Positions 7,816-15,764 are shown, counted from the first letter of the stretch. The stretch: DNA of 41,350 bases from Paraburkholderia terricola (GCF_900142195.1 NZ_FRAB01000050.1:1-41350); one strand, 5' to 3'. The notes: generated from the letters alone by a model not told the origin. Numbers and translations: made by a program.

Positions 7816-8583
7816 ATGAACTTGCTGGCTCATCCGCTCGAACCGGACGACGCAACGCTGTCCGGCATGTTGTCGCACTTCACGCTGCTCGAGCCCGTGT
7901 TCGACGCGATGCCGGACGTCGTGTTCTTCGTCAAGGACGTCGAGGCGCGCTACGCGCTGGTCAACCGCACGTTGGCCTCGCGCTGCGGCTTCAAGGAAAA
8001 GACAGCGCTGCTCGGCAAGACCGCCGAGGACGTTTTTCCGCGCCGCTTCGGCCGCATCTACACGGCGCAGGACAAGGCGGTCATCAACGTCGGCAACCAG
8101 ATGATCGATCAACTGGAATTGCACCTGTATCCGGGCCGCCAGCCGGGCTGGTGCCTGACCTGCAAGCAGCCGTTGCGCGATCCTTCGGGGAAAGTGGTTG
8201 GTCTCGCCGGCATTTCGCGCGACCTGAAAGCGGACGAAAGCAGCCACCCCGCGTATAGCCGGCTCGCAGCGGTGGTGCAGTCGATCCAGGAAAACTACGT
8301 GCAGCCGTTGAACCTGAAGCAACTCGCGGCGATGGCCGACATGTCGGTCGCGCAACTGGAGCGCTACTTCCACAAGGTGTTTCATCTGACGCCGCGCCAG
8401 GTGCTGCTCAAGACACGCCTCGACGCCGCCACGGCGCTGCTGGTCTCGCACGACAAGGTGACCGACGTCGCCGCGCTTTGCGGCTACACCGACCACAGCG
8501 CCTTCACACGGCAATTCAAGGCGACCGTCGGCGTCACGCCGACCGAATACCGGATGCTGCTGCACGGAACCTCGCGGAACTGA
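7816..8583 (+). CDS. PAS-AraC family transcriptional regulator
   Basis: The protein is 255 residues from the ATG at 7816. The N-terminal part (about 25-140, with MPDVVFFVKDVEARYALVNRTL) looks like a PAS sensor domain. The C-terminal 100 residues form the two helix-turn-helix units of the AraC family (LKQLAAMADMSVAQLERYF and VTDVAALCGYTDHSAFTRQFK). The frame is open 165 nt further upstream, but that part reads as low-complexity sequence without a ribosome site. The gene follows the dehydrogenase subunits on the same strand after 192 nt. It is likely the local activator of hydroxyproline catabolism, sensing the substrate or an intermediate through the PAS domain. That assignment comes from position only. 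Confidence 0.85.
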   Translation: MNLLAHPLEPDDATLSGMLSHFTLLEPVFDAMPDVVFFVKDVEARYALVNRTLASRCGFKEKTALLGKTAEDVFPRRFGRIYTAQDKAVINVGNQMIDQLELHLYPGRQPGWCLTCKQPLRDPSGKVVGLAGISRDLKADESSHPAYSRLAAVVQSIQENYVQPLNLKQLAAMADMSVAQLERYFHKVFHLTPRQVLLKTRLDAATALLVSHDKVTDVAALCGYTDHSAFTRQFKATVGVTPTEYRMLLHGTSRN

Positions 8584-8593
8584 GCCGTCGCAC

Positions 8594-8923
8594 ATGGTCC
8601 GTCGCAAGCATCACTATTACGTATACGTCGTCGCGCTCGACGACACGGTCTGGAACGAGGCGCGCTTTCGCCGCGCGAATCCGGACTACCGGTTCGACAG
8701 GCCTTGCGTGTACGTGGGGATGACGGGACTGGACCCGGATCTGCGATTCGACCGGCACAAGGCCGGGATTCAGGCCAATCGCTATGTGCGCGATTACGGC
8801 TTGCGCCTCGTGCCCGAGTTGTACGACGTGTTCAATCCAATGCCTTACCGCGGCGCACAGGATATGGAAGTGGAGTTGGCGATCAGCTTGCGGGAGGCGG
8901 GGTACGGCGTGTGGCAGGCATAA
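8594..8923 (+). CDS. Small GIY-YIG-like protein of unknown function
   Basis: This 109-residue protein has a GIY-YIG-like core. A YYVYVVAL strand near the N-terminus is followed by CVYVGMTGLDPDLRFDRHKAG near residues 38-58, where VYVG replaces YIG and an arginine and a histidine-lysine follow at the usual spacing. Such single-domain proteins occur near many kinds of genes, and nuclease activity is not proven for this type. It starts only 10 nt after the AraC regulator stop, so it may share that transcript. It is convergent with the next small gene, with just 16 nt between stops. Function is unknown. Confidence 0.65.
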   Translation: MVRRKHHYYVYVVALDDTVWNEARFRRANPDYRFDRPCVYVGMTGLDPDLRFDRHKAGIQANRYVRDYGLRLVPELYDVFNPMPYRGAQDMEVELAISLREAGYGVWQA

Positions 8924-8939
8924 GCCGGCCGACGTTGCG

Positions 8940-9197
8940 TTACTTCACGCCGAGGCCGCGCAGCACGGCGTTGCCTTCGGGCGTCAGACGAATATGCGAG
9001 GCGCCGGCGTCGCTGGAGACCGTTTCGATCAGGCCGGCCTCATGAAGCTGCGGAATCTCGGGTTTCGCGGATGCATCGATCGGCGCGTGCAGCAACAGCA
9101 GCAAGGTCGCCAGTTCGTGGTGGCTCAACAGGCGGCGCAGAATCGTGGGCCGCCTGGCCGGCGCCGGTGCGTCGTTCGTCTCTTGATCGGGGTTCAT
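8940..9197 (-). CDS. Small winged-helix-like protein, unknown function
   Basis: This 85-residue protein has a leucine-rich helix (LSHHELATLLLLLHAP). A segment typical of small winged-helix or MarR-like domains follows: IPQLHEAGLIETVSSDAGASHIRLTPEGNAVLRGLG, where 'GLI...T' and 'LTPEG' resemble the wing. The ATG at 9197 is preceded by a weak GAGG. A PmrA-like direct repeat sits 49-65 nt upstream of the start, suggesting two-component control. I cannot name a function. It may be a small DNA-binding or protein-binding regulator. Confidence 0.65.
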   Translation of the reverse strand: MNPDQETNDAPAPARRPTILRRLLSHHELATLLLLLHAPIDASAKPEIPQLHEAGLIETVSSDAGASHIRLTPEGNAVLRGLGVK

Positions 9198-9245
9198 GGC
9201 GCACCTCGTGCGAATTAGTGTCGGGTGGATGATGCGGACGAAGTC

Positions 9246-9262
9246 TTAAACGATTCTTAAGC
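9246..9262 (-). promoter_or_regulatory. PmrA/BasR-type direct repeat (YTTAAK-N5-YTTAAK)
   Basis: Read on the minus strand the site is CTTAAG, five bases, TTTAAG. Both hexamers fit the YTTAAK consensus described for PmrA-class OmpR-family response regulators, with the exact 5-nt spacer. It lies 49-65 nt before the start codon of the 85-residue protein, a plausible activator position. This is a pattern match on one site. The responsible regulator is not in the window. Confidence 0.45.
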
Positions 9263-9361
9263 GACCATTGTCCTGTAACACCGTGACACGAAGATGGCAC
9301 GAGAACGCGTTACCGATTGTCACCGCTACCTGCGTTTACCCTCGATGACCCTTCACGGGCC

Positions 9362-9694
9362 TTACGGCGCGCAGGTTTTGCCCGCTGTTTCGATCCAGAG
9401 ATTGTTGACGTGGCGCTTGCCCGCATAGAAACGGTAAGTGGTCGCGCCGTTGTCGCTGCGCACCTTGACGATATTCGAATCGCCGAAGTCGAGCATCTGG
9501 CCTTGCGGGATTGCCGTGGACTTGAACGCGGCGTTGTGGCTCGTGGCGAGCTGGGTCAAACAGGCGACCACGTCGTTGACCGAGCGCTGCGTGGTGGTGT
9601 CCGTCACGGGCTCGCCGGCGTCCGGGTTCTTCTGGAAATAGGCACAAGCGTTCAGAAGCAGGGGAATGGACAGCACTACGGCAAACTTCTTCAT
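9362..9694 (-). CDS. Putative outer-membrane or periplasmic lipoprotein
   Basis: This 110-residue protein has a lipoprotein signal peptide: MKKFAVVLSIPLLLNAC, with a charged start, hydrophobic core and lipobox LLNAC ending at Cys17. The mature part is a small globular domain (VNDVVACLTQLATSHNAAFKS, TTYRFYAGKRHVNNLWIETAGKTCAP) that I do not recognise. It contains two further cysteines that could form a disulfide. The ATG at 9694 is preceded by AGGAGAG, which decides the start over an upstream in-frame ATG. The gene stands alone, with no evident partner. Confidence 0.78.
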   Translation of the reverse strand: MKKFAVVLSIPLLLNACAYFQKNPDAGEPVTDTTTQRSVNDVVACLTQLATSHNAAFKSTAIPQGQMLDFGDSNIVKVRSDNGATTYRFYAGKRHVNNLWIETAGKTCAP

Positions 9695-9880
9695 ATCTCT
9701 CCTGGCATTTGATTCGGCTGACGGTACGTGCAACGCCGGTACGGGCGCGGCCCGCGGCTCCGGCCGCGAAACAACGCATTATATCGATGCGATGCGACGG
9801 TTCCCGCCAATGCCGCACGGGATGTGCCCGCTCCGCCCTTTGCCCCCGCTCGACCCGCTCGCGGTGCCTGTGCCGACCCC

Positions 9881-11764
9881 CTACTTGCGGCGCTGCGCCT
9901 GAGCAGCAAGCCGCACGGCCGCGTTGGCCGCGCCATAGCCGTCGTAGCCGCCGCGCCGCTCGGCGATTTCCATGAAGAAGCGTTGATCCAGTTGTTCCGT
10001 GTAAGCGTGGAAAAACTCGCCACCGCGCTCGTCGCGGTCGTACAGGATGTTGTGCGCGCGCAGCGCCTCCAGCGTCTCGTCCGGCAGCGCGTAGCGGGCC
10101 GCGAGATCGTCGTAGTAATTGCGCGGAATGCGCAGCACCGGCAAGCCATCGGCGACGAACTCGGGAATCGCGCTGAAAATGTCGCCGGTGCTGAACGCGA
10201 CATGGTTCAGGCCGGAGCCGTGATAGGTGTGCAACGCTTCGGCCACCGCCGTATGGTGATCCACCGAAGCGTTCAGCACGATGCGCACCGAACCGTCACG
10301 GCTGCGCAGCGCGCGGCTGCGCACGAGGCCGTATGGGTCGGGCACCAGCACGCCCGGCTCGGCCTGGAAGCCTAGCGCGGTTCGCAGAAACAGCACCCAC
10401 GTATCGAGCGAATTCGCCGGCACCGACAGGCAGACGTGATCGATTCGGGTGAGCGGCCCTACTTCGGTAGGACCGTTGACGTCGGTCAGAACGAAATCGG
10501 CTTCGAACAACGTGGGCTGTTCCGGCCTTTCGTCGACGAAATAGTTCAGGCTGCTGTCGGGCGCCTGCACGGCGGGCAGCACGCGTTCGTTCGGGCCGAT
10601 CTGGCCGGAGAACGGCGCGTAGCCGAAACCGGCGGCGCGCTCGAATGCCTGGCGGGCGTCGTCCACGCGAAACGCCGATGCGCAGAGCGACAAGCCGTGC
10701 TGCTGAAAAAACGCGTTGGCGAACGAATCGGGCTCGGCGTTCAGCACGATCGACGCCGCGCCGTGCTGATACAGCGTCACCTCTTTCGAGCGATGCTGAC
10801 CGGCCTGGCGAAAGCGCAGTTTGCCGAGCCAGTCGACGAGTTGCGCGCGCGTGGTGCGGTCGACCGCGAACTCGAGAAACTGATAGCCGACGTGCGCGGG
10901 CGCCGCGGGCGATCGATAGAGATCGCCGACCGGCTGCTGGGTGGCTTCGAGTAGCGCGCGGGTCTGCTCCTCGAGAAACAGCAGTGAGCGATGGCCGTCC
11001 GCCGCGGTAATGGTGGTGGGCGCGGCGCGAAAGCCGTCGTTGAAAATCTCCAGCGAAAGCGGCCCCTTGTAGCCCGTTTTCACGACTTGCGCGGTGAAGC
11101 CGGCCACGTCGAAATCGCCCTGGCCGGGAAAGCAGCGGTAATGGCGGCTCCATTCGAGTACGTCCATCGCGAGCTTCGGCGCGTCGGCGATCTGCACGAA
11201 GGCGATGCGCTCGCCCGGAATGTCGGCGATGCCGTCCACCGTATCGTTCAACGACAGCGTGTGAAAGCTGTCGAGCACGAGCCCGAGATTCGGATGGTTC
11301 ACGGCGTTCACGAGCTTCCACGCATGGCGGTAGGTTTTCACGTGCTTGCCCCACGCGAGCGCCTCGTATCCGGCGACCACGCCGGCCGCCTCGGCCGCGC
11401 GGGCCAGCGCGCCCAACTGATCGATCATCAGCGAATCGTCGCCGATGGTGTCGGGCGACACGTTACTGCACACCAGAATGCGGTCCGTGCCCAGTTCGTG
11501 CATCACGTCGAACTTGCGTTTCGCGCGATCGAGATTGCGCGCGAGACGTTCGGGGCTCACGCCATCGAAATCGCGGAACGGCTGGAACAGCATGATTTTC
11601 AGCCCGAGATCCTCGGCGATGCGCCGCACGTCGGCAGGAGAACCGTCGAAATACAGCAGATCGTTTTCGAAGATTTCGACACCCTCGAAGCCCGCCGCGT
11701 GGATCGCGTTCAGCTTCTCGACGAGGGTTCCGCTGATCGACACGGTGGCAATCGAACGTTGCAT
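9881..11764 (-). CDS. quiC: 3-Dehydroshikimate dehydratase (QuiC-type, two-domain)
   Basis: The protein is 627 residues from the ATG at 11764 (CAGGAG upstream). The N-terminal half (MQRSIATVSISGTLVEKLNAIHAAGFEGVEIFENDL to about residue 280) is a sugar-phosphate isomerase/AP-endonuclease-type TIM barrel. It is the catalytic domain that dehydrates 3-dehydroshikimate to protocatechuate. The C-terminal half (about 300-620, with RIDHVCLSVPANSLDTWVLFLRTALGF) is a 4-hydroxyphenylpyruvate dioxygenase-like vicinal-oxygen-chelate domain, the fusion known in QuiC of pseudomonads. It is divergent from aroQ, the shikimate dehydrogenase and a permease, so the locus should feed quinate and shikimate carbon into protocatechuate. 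Many databases call this fusion simply 'HPPD', but the first domain and context argue for QuiC. Confidence 0.92.
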   Translation of the reverse strand: MQRSIATVSISGTLVEKLNAIHAAGFEGVEIFENDLLYFDGSPADVRRIAEDLGLKIMLFQPFRDFDGVSPERLARNLDRAKRKFDVMHELGTDRILVCSNVSPDTIGDDSLMIDQLGALARAAEAAGVVAGYEALAWGKHVKTYRHAWKLVNAVNHPNLGLVLDSFHTLSLNDTVDGIADIPGERIAFVQIADAPKLAMDVLEWSRHYRCFPGQGDFDVAGFTAQVVKTGYKGPLSLEIFNDGFRAAPTTITAADGHRSLLFLEEQTRALLEATQQPVGDLYRSPAAPAHVGYQFLEFAVDRTTRAQLVDWLGKLRFRQAGQHRSKEVTLYQHGAASIVLNAEPDSFANAFFQQHGLSLCASAFRVDDARQAFERAAGFGYAPFSGQIGPNERVLPAVQAPDSSLNYFVDERPEQPTLFEADFVLTDVNGPTEVGPLTRIDHVCLSVPANSLDTWVLFLRTALGFQAEPGVLVPDPYGLVRSRALRSRDGSVRIVLNASVDHHTAVAEALHTYHGSGLNHVAFSTGDIFSAIPEFVADGLPVLRIPRNYYDDLAARYALPDETLEALRAHNILYDRDERGGEFFHAYTEQLDQRFFMEIAERRGGYDGYGAANAAVRLAAQAQRRK

Positions 11765-12087
11765 GAACGGCTCCTGCAAAAACAATGGAACGGCTGTTGA
11801 AGAACTGCGGGCGGCGGCCGGTGCGCCGCGCCGCGGCATGCGTCGCGAGCCGCGTGCTGTAATGCGCAAAATTGGTCCAGCTAGTTACCCAATCTCAGCA
11901 AACCATGGGCAAAACCTATCGACAATGGCCCGAATTTTCGCCAGTTTATACAAACTAACTAGATGGTACAAATTCGTACAAACCCCGAATGACGGCGACG
12001 GACAATGCGCGCACACTTCGTCCACGTCGTAGAACCGCCGCGAGTGCCGTGGTTCGCTTCAAGTCTTACTTCGCAGGAGTAGCTGTC
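11765..12087. promoter_or_regulatory. Divergent control region quiC / aroQ
   Basis: This 323-nt gap between the two divergent quinate/shikimate transcription units is notably more A/T-rich in its middle (about 11865-11985). It holds the inverted pair of TAACTAGNTGG elements listed separately. A GTAC-AAATTC-GTAC near-palindrome follows immediately after the right-hand element. No credible gene is seen. It should contain both promoters and the operator of the local regulator. Confidence 0.6.
11877..11966. promoter_or_regulatory. Candidate TetR-family operator: two inverted TAACTAGNTGG elements
   Basis: The element occurs on the minus strand at 11877-11887 and on the plus strand at 11956-11966, matching at 10 of 11 positions, with centres 79 bp apart. 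The right-hand copy sits in a CTAG-centred palindrome of the form ACYAWCTAGWTRGT. Symmetry of this sort between divergent catabolic genes suggests binding of a dimeric repressor, and the TetR protein encoded at 14963-15673 is the nearest candidate. The assignment of regulator to site is inference. Confidence 0.5.
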
Positions 12088-12543
12088 ATGAGCTTTGCAT
12101 CGGTACTGGTTCTCAACGGACCGAACCTCAATCTGCTGGGCACGCGCGAGCCGGCCATCTACGGCTCGGAAACGCTCGACGACGTCGCGAAACTATGCAG
12201 CGAAGCCGGCGCGCGCCTCGATCTATCGATCGACTTTTGCCAGTCGAATGCCGAGCATCAACTGATCGACTGGCTGCACGCGGCGCGCACGAAGGTCGAC
12301 GGCATCGTGATCAATCCGGCGGCTTACACGCACACCTCGGTCGCCATCGCCGACGCCCTCAGCGCGATCGAAAAGCCGGTCATCGAAGTGCATATTTCAA
12401 ACGTGCATCGACGTGAAGCGTTCCGTCACCACTCGTATGTGTCGGCGGTGGCGGAGGCGGTCATCGTCGGCTGCGGCACGCAAGGCTACGTGCTCGCCCT
12501 GGAACGGATGGCGACCATCCTTAAGAATAGGGCGGCTAAATGA
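12088..12543 (+). CDS. aroQ: 3-Dehydroquinate dehydratase, type II
   Basis: This 151-residue enzyme is of normal type II length. The N-terminus SVLVLNGPNLNLLGTREPAIYG carries the catalytic Arg20 and Tyr25 of the flexible lid, and HISNVHRREAFRHHS holds the substrate-binding histidine and arginine region. It interconverts 3-dehydroquinate and 3-dehydroshikimate; in this setting it would work in the catabolic direction. The ATG at 12088 follows CAGGAG. The stop overlaps the next gene start (ATGA), so the two are coupled. A biosynthetic role alone is unlikely because the partners are a catabolic dehydrogenase, a permease and divergent quiC. Confidence 0.95.
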   Translation: MSFASVLVLNGPNLNLLGTREPAIYGSETLDDVAKLCSEAGARLDLSIDFCQSNAEHQLIDWLHAARTKVDGIVINPAAYTHTSVAIADALSAIEKPVIEVHISNVHRREAFRHHSYVSAVAEAVIVGCGTQGYVLALERMATILKNRAAK

Positions 12544-13442
12544 ACACACAAGCGAACACACAAGCGAACGCACTCGCAAGTTCAAAGGCCAACCCGAAGT
12601 CCTATCTGGTCGGCCTGATCGGCTCGGGCATCGGCGGATCGCTGAGCCCCGCGATGCACGAGGAAGAGGGCGGCAAGCTCGGCCTGAACTACGTTTATCG
12701 GCGAATCGATCTCGAAGCGTTGAAGCTCGATGTCGCGGCGCTGCCCGATCTGCTGGTTGCCGCCGAACGCATGGGCTTCGACGGCCTGAACATCACGTAC
12801 CCCTGCAAGCAAGCGGTGATCCCGCTGCTCGACGAACTGTCGGACGACGCGCGCGCGTTGGGCGCGGTCAACACCGTGCTGTTCAAGGACGGCAAGCGCA
12901 TCGGCCACAACACCGATTGGTCCGGTTTCGCGCGTGCGTTTCAGCGCGGCTTGCCGGACGTATCGCTCGAACGCGTCGTGCAACTGGGTGCGGGCGGCGC
13001 CGGGGCGGCGGTCGCCCACGCCGCGCTGACGATGGGCGCGCGAGCCCTCGCGCTGTTCGACGTGGACGCCGCGCGCGCCGCGTCGCTCGCCGCGGAATTG
13101 CAGCAGCGCTTCCCCGGCGCGACGGTCAGCGCCGGCAGTTCGCTCGCCGAGTCGCTCGCCGCCGCCAACGGCCTGATTCACGCCACGCCCACCGGCATGG
13201 CGAAGCTGCCCGGCTTGCCCTTGCCGGTCGAATTGCTGCACCGCGAGTTGTGGGTGGCCGACATCGTCTATTTCCCGATTCGCACCGCGCTGTTGCAGGC
13301 GGCCGAAGCGCTCGGCTGCCGCACGCTGAGCGGCGGCGGTATGGCGGTGTATCAGGCGGTCGACGCAATGCGCATTTTCACGGGTCTCGAACCGGACGCC
13401 GAGCGCGTGTACACCCACTTTCAGTCGCTGTTGCAACGCTAG
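12540..13442 (+). CDS. Quinate/shikimate dehydrogenase (AroE family)
   Basis: This 300-residue enzyme of the shikimate dehydrogenase family has the substrate motif GSLSPAMH (33-40). The catalytic pair is Lys90 in NITYPCK and Asp126 in HNTDWSGF, and the nucleotide-binding loop is GAGGAGAAVAHA near 151. The active-site NITYPCK and DWSGF variants differ from biosynthetic AroE (NVTxPxK, DGxG) and are more like quinate/shikimate dehydrogenases of catabolic clusters. It would oxidise quinate and/or shikimate to the 3-dehydro acids using NAD(P). The N-terminus has an unusual NTQANTQAN repeat from a 12-bp duplication just after the start. It overlaps aroQ by 4 nt and is followed by a permease 59 nt downstream. 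Confidence 0.9.
   Translation: MNTQANTQANALASSKANPKSYLVGLIGSGIGGSLSPAMHEEEGGKLGLNYVYRRIDLEALKLDVAALPDLLVAAERMGFDGLNITYPCKQAVIPLLDELSDDARALGAVNTVLFKDGKRIGHNTDWSGFARAFQRGLPDVSLERVVQLGAGGAGAAVAHAALTMGARALALFDVDAARAASLAAELQQRFPGATVSAGSSLAESLAAANGLIHATPTGMAKLPGLPLPVELLHRELWVADIVYFPIRTALLQAAEALGCRTLSGGGMAVYQAVDAMRIFTGLEPDAERVYTHFQSLLQR
12543..12566 (+). repeat. 12-bp tandem duplication at the 5' end of the dehydrogenase gene
   Basis: AACACACAAGCG is repeated twice, exactly and in frame, directly after the start codon. It adds an extra NTQA unit to a non-conserved N-terminal tail. It looks like a recent replication-slippage event with little effect on the fold. Confidence 0.85.
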
Positions 13443-13501
13443 CCGGCGGCGCAAGCGCCGGTACATAACGGATCGATGCCAGATCGAGGAGACGGACATA
13501 C

Positions 13502-14869
13502 ATGTCACAACCAACACAATCCAGTTCCGCTAACGCCACGCTCCAGACGGACGCCGCCGTGAGCACCCCGCGCCGCTCGAAAGCCCGCTATCAGATTCTC
13601 GCGCTGCTCGCGGTCGGCACGATGATCAATTATCTCGACCGCACGGTGCTCGGCATCGCGGCGCCGCAGTTGACCAAGGAACTCGGCATCAACGCCGCGC
13701 TGATGGGCCTGCTGTTCTCGGTGTTCTCGTGGAGCTACGTGGCCTCGCAGATTCCGGGCGGCCTGTTTCTCGACCGCTTCGGCAGCAAGCTCACGTATTT
13801 CCTCTCGATGACGCTGTGGTCGCTGTGCACGCTCGCGCAAGGACTCGTGAACGGCGTGGGCGGGCTGTTCGCGTTCCGGCTGGGTCTCGGCGTGTCCGAG
13901 GCGCCGTGTTTTCCGACCAATAGCCGCGTGGTGGCCACGTGGTTTCCGCAAAGCGAGCGCGCGATGGCGACCGGCACCTACACGGTCGGCGAATATATCG
14001 GCCTCGCCTTCTTCAGCCCGTTCCTGTTCATGCTGATGGGCGCGTTCGGCTGGCGCTCGCTGTTTCTGGTGGTGGGCGGCGCCGGCATCGTGTTCGGCGG
14101 CATCTGGTGGATGTTCTATCGCGAGCCGCGCGATCATCCGTCGGCGAATCAGGCGGAGTTGGACTATATCGAAGCGGGCGGCGGTCTCACGCACCGGAAA
14201 AAAGAAGCGGCTGCTTCGGGCGCTGAGCCCGCAGCGAAGACCGGCTTCGAATGGCGCACGATTGGGCGCCTGCTCAAGCACCGTCAACTGACAGGCATCT
14301 GCCTCGGCCAGTTCGCCGGCAATTCGACGCTGGTGTTCTTCCTCACCTGGTTTCCCACGTATCTCGCCACCGAACGTCATATGGCGTGGCTGAAGATCGG
14401 CTTCTTCGCGATCATGCCGTTCATTGCGGCGTCGATCGGCGTGATGTTCGGCGGTCTGTTCTCCGACTGGCTGCTGCGTCGGGGCAAGTCGGCGAACGTG
14501 GCGCGCAAGCTGCCGATCATCGCCGGCCTACTGCTCGCGTCGACGATCATTCTCGCCAACTACGTCGAGAGCAACGTGGCGGTGATCGCGATTCTGTCGG
14601 TGGCGTTTTTCGCGCAAGGCATGGCCGCCCTGGGCTGGACCCTGGTGTCGGACATCGCGCCCGACGGCCTGCTCGGCGTGACCGGCGGCATCTTCAACTT
14701 CGCGGCGAATCTGGCCGGCATCATAACGCCGCTGGTGGTGGGTTTCATCGTGGCGGCGACCGGCTCGTTCGTCGGCGCGCTGGTGTTCATCGGCGTGATC
14801 GCCTTGATCGGCGCGCTGTCGTATATCTTCATCGTCGGCGACATCAAGCGGATCGTGCTGGTGCATTGA
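13502..14869 (+). CDS. MFS permease, anion:cation symporter family (likely quinate/shikimate uptake)
   Basis: This 455-residue transporter has about 12 membrane spans and the typical ACS-family first helix (MINYLDRTVLGIAAPQL). A cytoplasmic middle loop (about 215-250, rich in charged residues) separates the two six-helix halves. The ATG at 13502 is preceded by GAGGAG. It follows the dehydrogenase on the same strand after 59 nt and ends before a strong terminator. ACS members carry organic acids such as galactonate, glucarate or hydroxylated aromatics. The context suggests quinate, shikimate or a related acid, though substrate cannot be read from the sequence. Confidence 0.88.
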   Translation: MSQPTQSSSANATLQTDAAVSTPRRSKARYQILALLAVGTMINYLDRTVLGIAAPQLTKELGINAALMGLLFSVFSWSYVASQIPGGLFLDRFGSKLTYFLSMTLWSLCTLAQGLVNGVGGLFAFRLGLGVSEAPCFPTNSRVVATWFPQSERAMATGTYTVGEYIGLAFFSPFLFMLMGAFGWRSLFLVVGGAGIVFGGIWWMFYREPRDHPSANQAELDYIEAGGGLTHRKKEAAASGAEPAAKTGFEWRTIGRLLKHRQLTGICLGQFAGNSTLVFFLTWFPTYLATERHMAWLKIGFFAIMPFIAASIGVMFGGLFSDWLLRRGKSANVARKLPIIAGLLLASTIILANYVESNVAVIAILSVAFFAQGMAALGWTLVSDIAPDGLLGVTGGIFNFAANLAGIITPLVVGFIVAATGSFVGALVFIGVIALIGALSYIFIVGDIKRIVLVH

Positions 14870-14908
14870 GCGATTCGACTCGATCGCAACCAGACGGATC
14901 GAGCAAAT

Positions 14909-14947
14909 AAAAAAGCGGAACGCGGCGAGGCCGCGTTCCGCTTTTTT
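14909..14947. terminator. Strong bidirectional rho-independent terminator
   Basis: This is a perfect inverted repeat with 18-nt arms (14909-14926 and 14930-14947) around a GAG loop. The GC-rich stem GCGGAACGCGGC is flanked by six A on one side and six T on the other. It therefore ends transcription in both directions. It sits between the convergent permease and tetR genes, as expected. Confidence 0.95.
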
Positions 14948-14962
14948 CGTTTCCGGCCGGCT

Positions 14963-15673
14963 TCAGTTTTCCTTGCGCACGAAACGCAGCACGGCGTCGA
15001 CGATCATCGCGCGATGCCGCGCGCGCAAGCGCGGATGCGACGGATCGCGCCCGAACGCCGTGCCGAACGTATGGCGATTACCGACGCGATGAAAACACAG
15101 CGAACTGATCAATAAATGCAGATCGATCGCATCGACGTCGCTGCGAAACTGCCCGGACGCGATGCCGCGCGCGAGCAGATCCTCGATCGTATGAATGACG
15201 GTGACGTTGCGGCCTTTGAAGGTCTTGACCTGCTCGACGTACTTCGCGCCGTGAATGTTTTCGATCGTCACTAGACGCACGAAATCGCGCTGGCGGTCGT
15301 GATAATCGAAGGTGAACTCGACCAGCGCGCGCATGCCCTCGACCGGATCGAGTTCGCTGATGTGCAGATCCTGTTCGAGCGCGCGAATGTCGCCGTACAC
15401 TTTTTCAAGCACGGCCTGATACAAGCCTTCCTTGCTGCCGAAGTAGTAGTACAGCATGCGCTTGGTGGTGTTCGTGCGTTCCGCGATCGCGTCGACGCGT
15501 GCGCCCGTCAGGCCCATCGCGGAGAACTCCTGAGTCGCGACTTCGAGGATATTGCGCTTGGTCTGTTCGGGATCGTACTTGCGTCGGGCGTCGCTGCGCC
15601 GGGCGTCGGTGCGCGGCGTCTCGGACGGGATGCCGTTGGTATCAGGCTCGGCGGCCTTGCTTCCCTTTTTCAT
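14963..15673 (-). CDS. TetR-family regulator, likely of the quinate/shikimate genes
   Basis: This 236-residue protein has the TetR helix-turn-helix near residues 40-90 (NILEVATQEFSAMGLTGARVDAIAERTNTTKRMLYYYFGSKEGLY). A charged, low-complexity N-terminal extension of about 35 residues (KKGSKAAEPDTNG, RTDARRSDARRKYDPEQ) precedes it. The C-terminal domain would bind the effector. The gene converges on the permease across the terminator. It is the only regulator inside this block, so I infer control of quiC and the aroQ operon, possibly through the inverted elements at 11877-11966. No similar element is seen directly upstream of tetR, so autoregulation by the same site is not supported. Confidence 0.88.
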   Translation of the reverse strand: MKKGSKAAEPDTNGIPSETPRTDARRSDARRKYDPEQTKRNILEVATQEFSAMGLTGARVDAIAERTNTTKRMLYYYFGSKEGLYQAVLEKVYGDIRALEQDLHISELDPVEGMRALVEFTFDYHDRQRDFVRLVTIENIHGAKYVEQVKTFKGRNVTVIHTIEDLLARGIASGQFRSDVDAIDLHLLISSLCFHRVGNRHTFGTAFGRDPSHPRLRARHRAMIVDAVLRFVRKEN

Positions 15674-15764
15674 TGTGTATTCGAGCGCCAGTGACGGCGC
15701 ATTCTAGCATGGTGAAAACGGCCTCTGGCGCGGGTTTCGGGCATGACGAGCCGTGCCTCGGCGG

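Noticed and set aside
6325..8607. Very long minus-strand open frame (760 codons) across the dehydrogenase and AraC genes
   Set aside because: It is antisense to well-recognised genes and Arg/Ala/His-rich, the usual shadow of GC-rich coding DNA.
9881..11869. Start of quiC 35 codons further upstream
   Set aside because: The extra segment is Arg/Ala/Ser-rich without a ribosome site; CAGGAG precedes the ATG at 11764.
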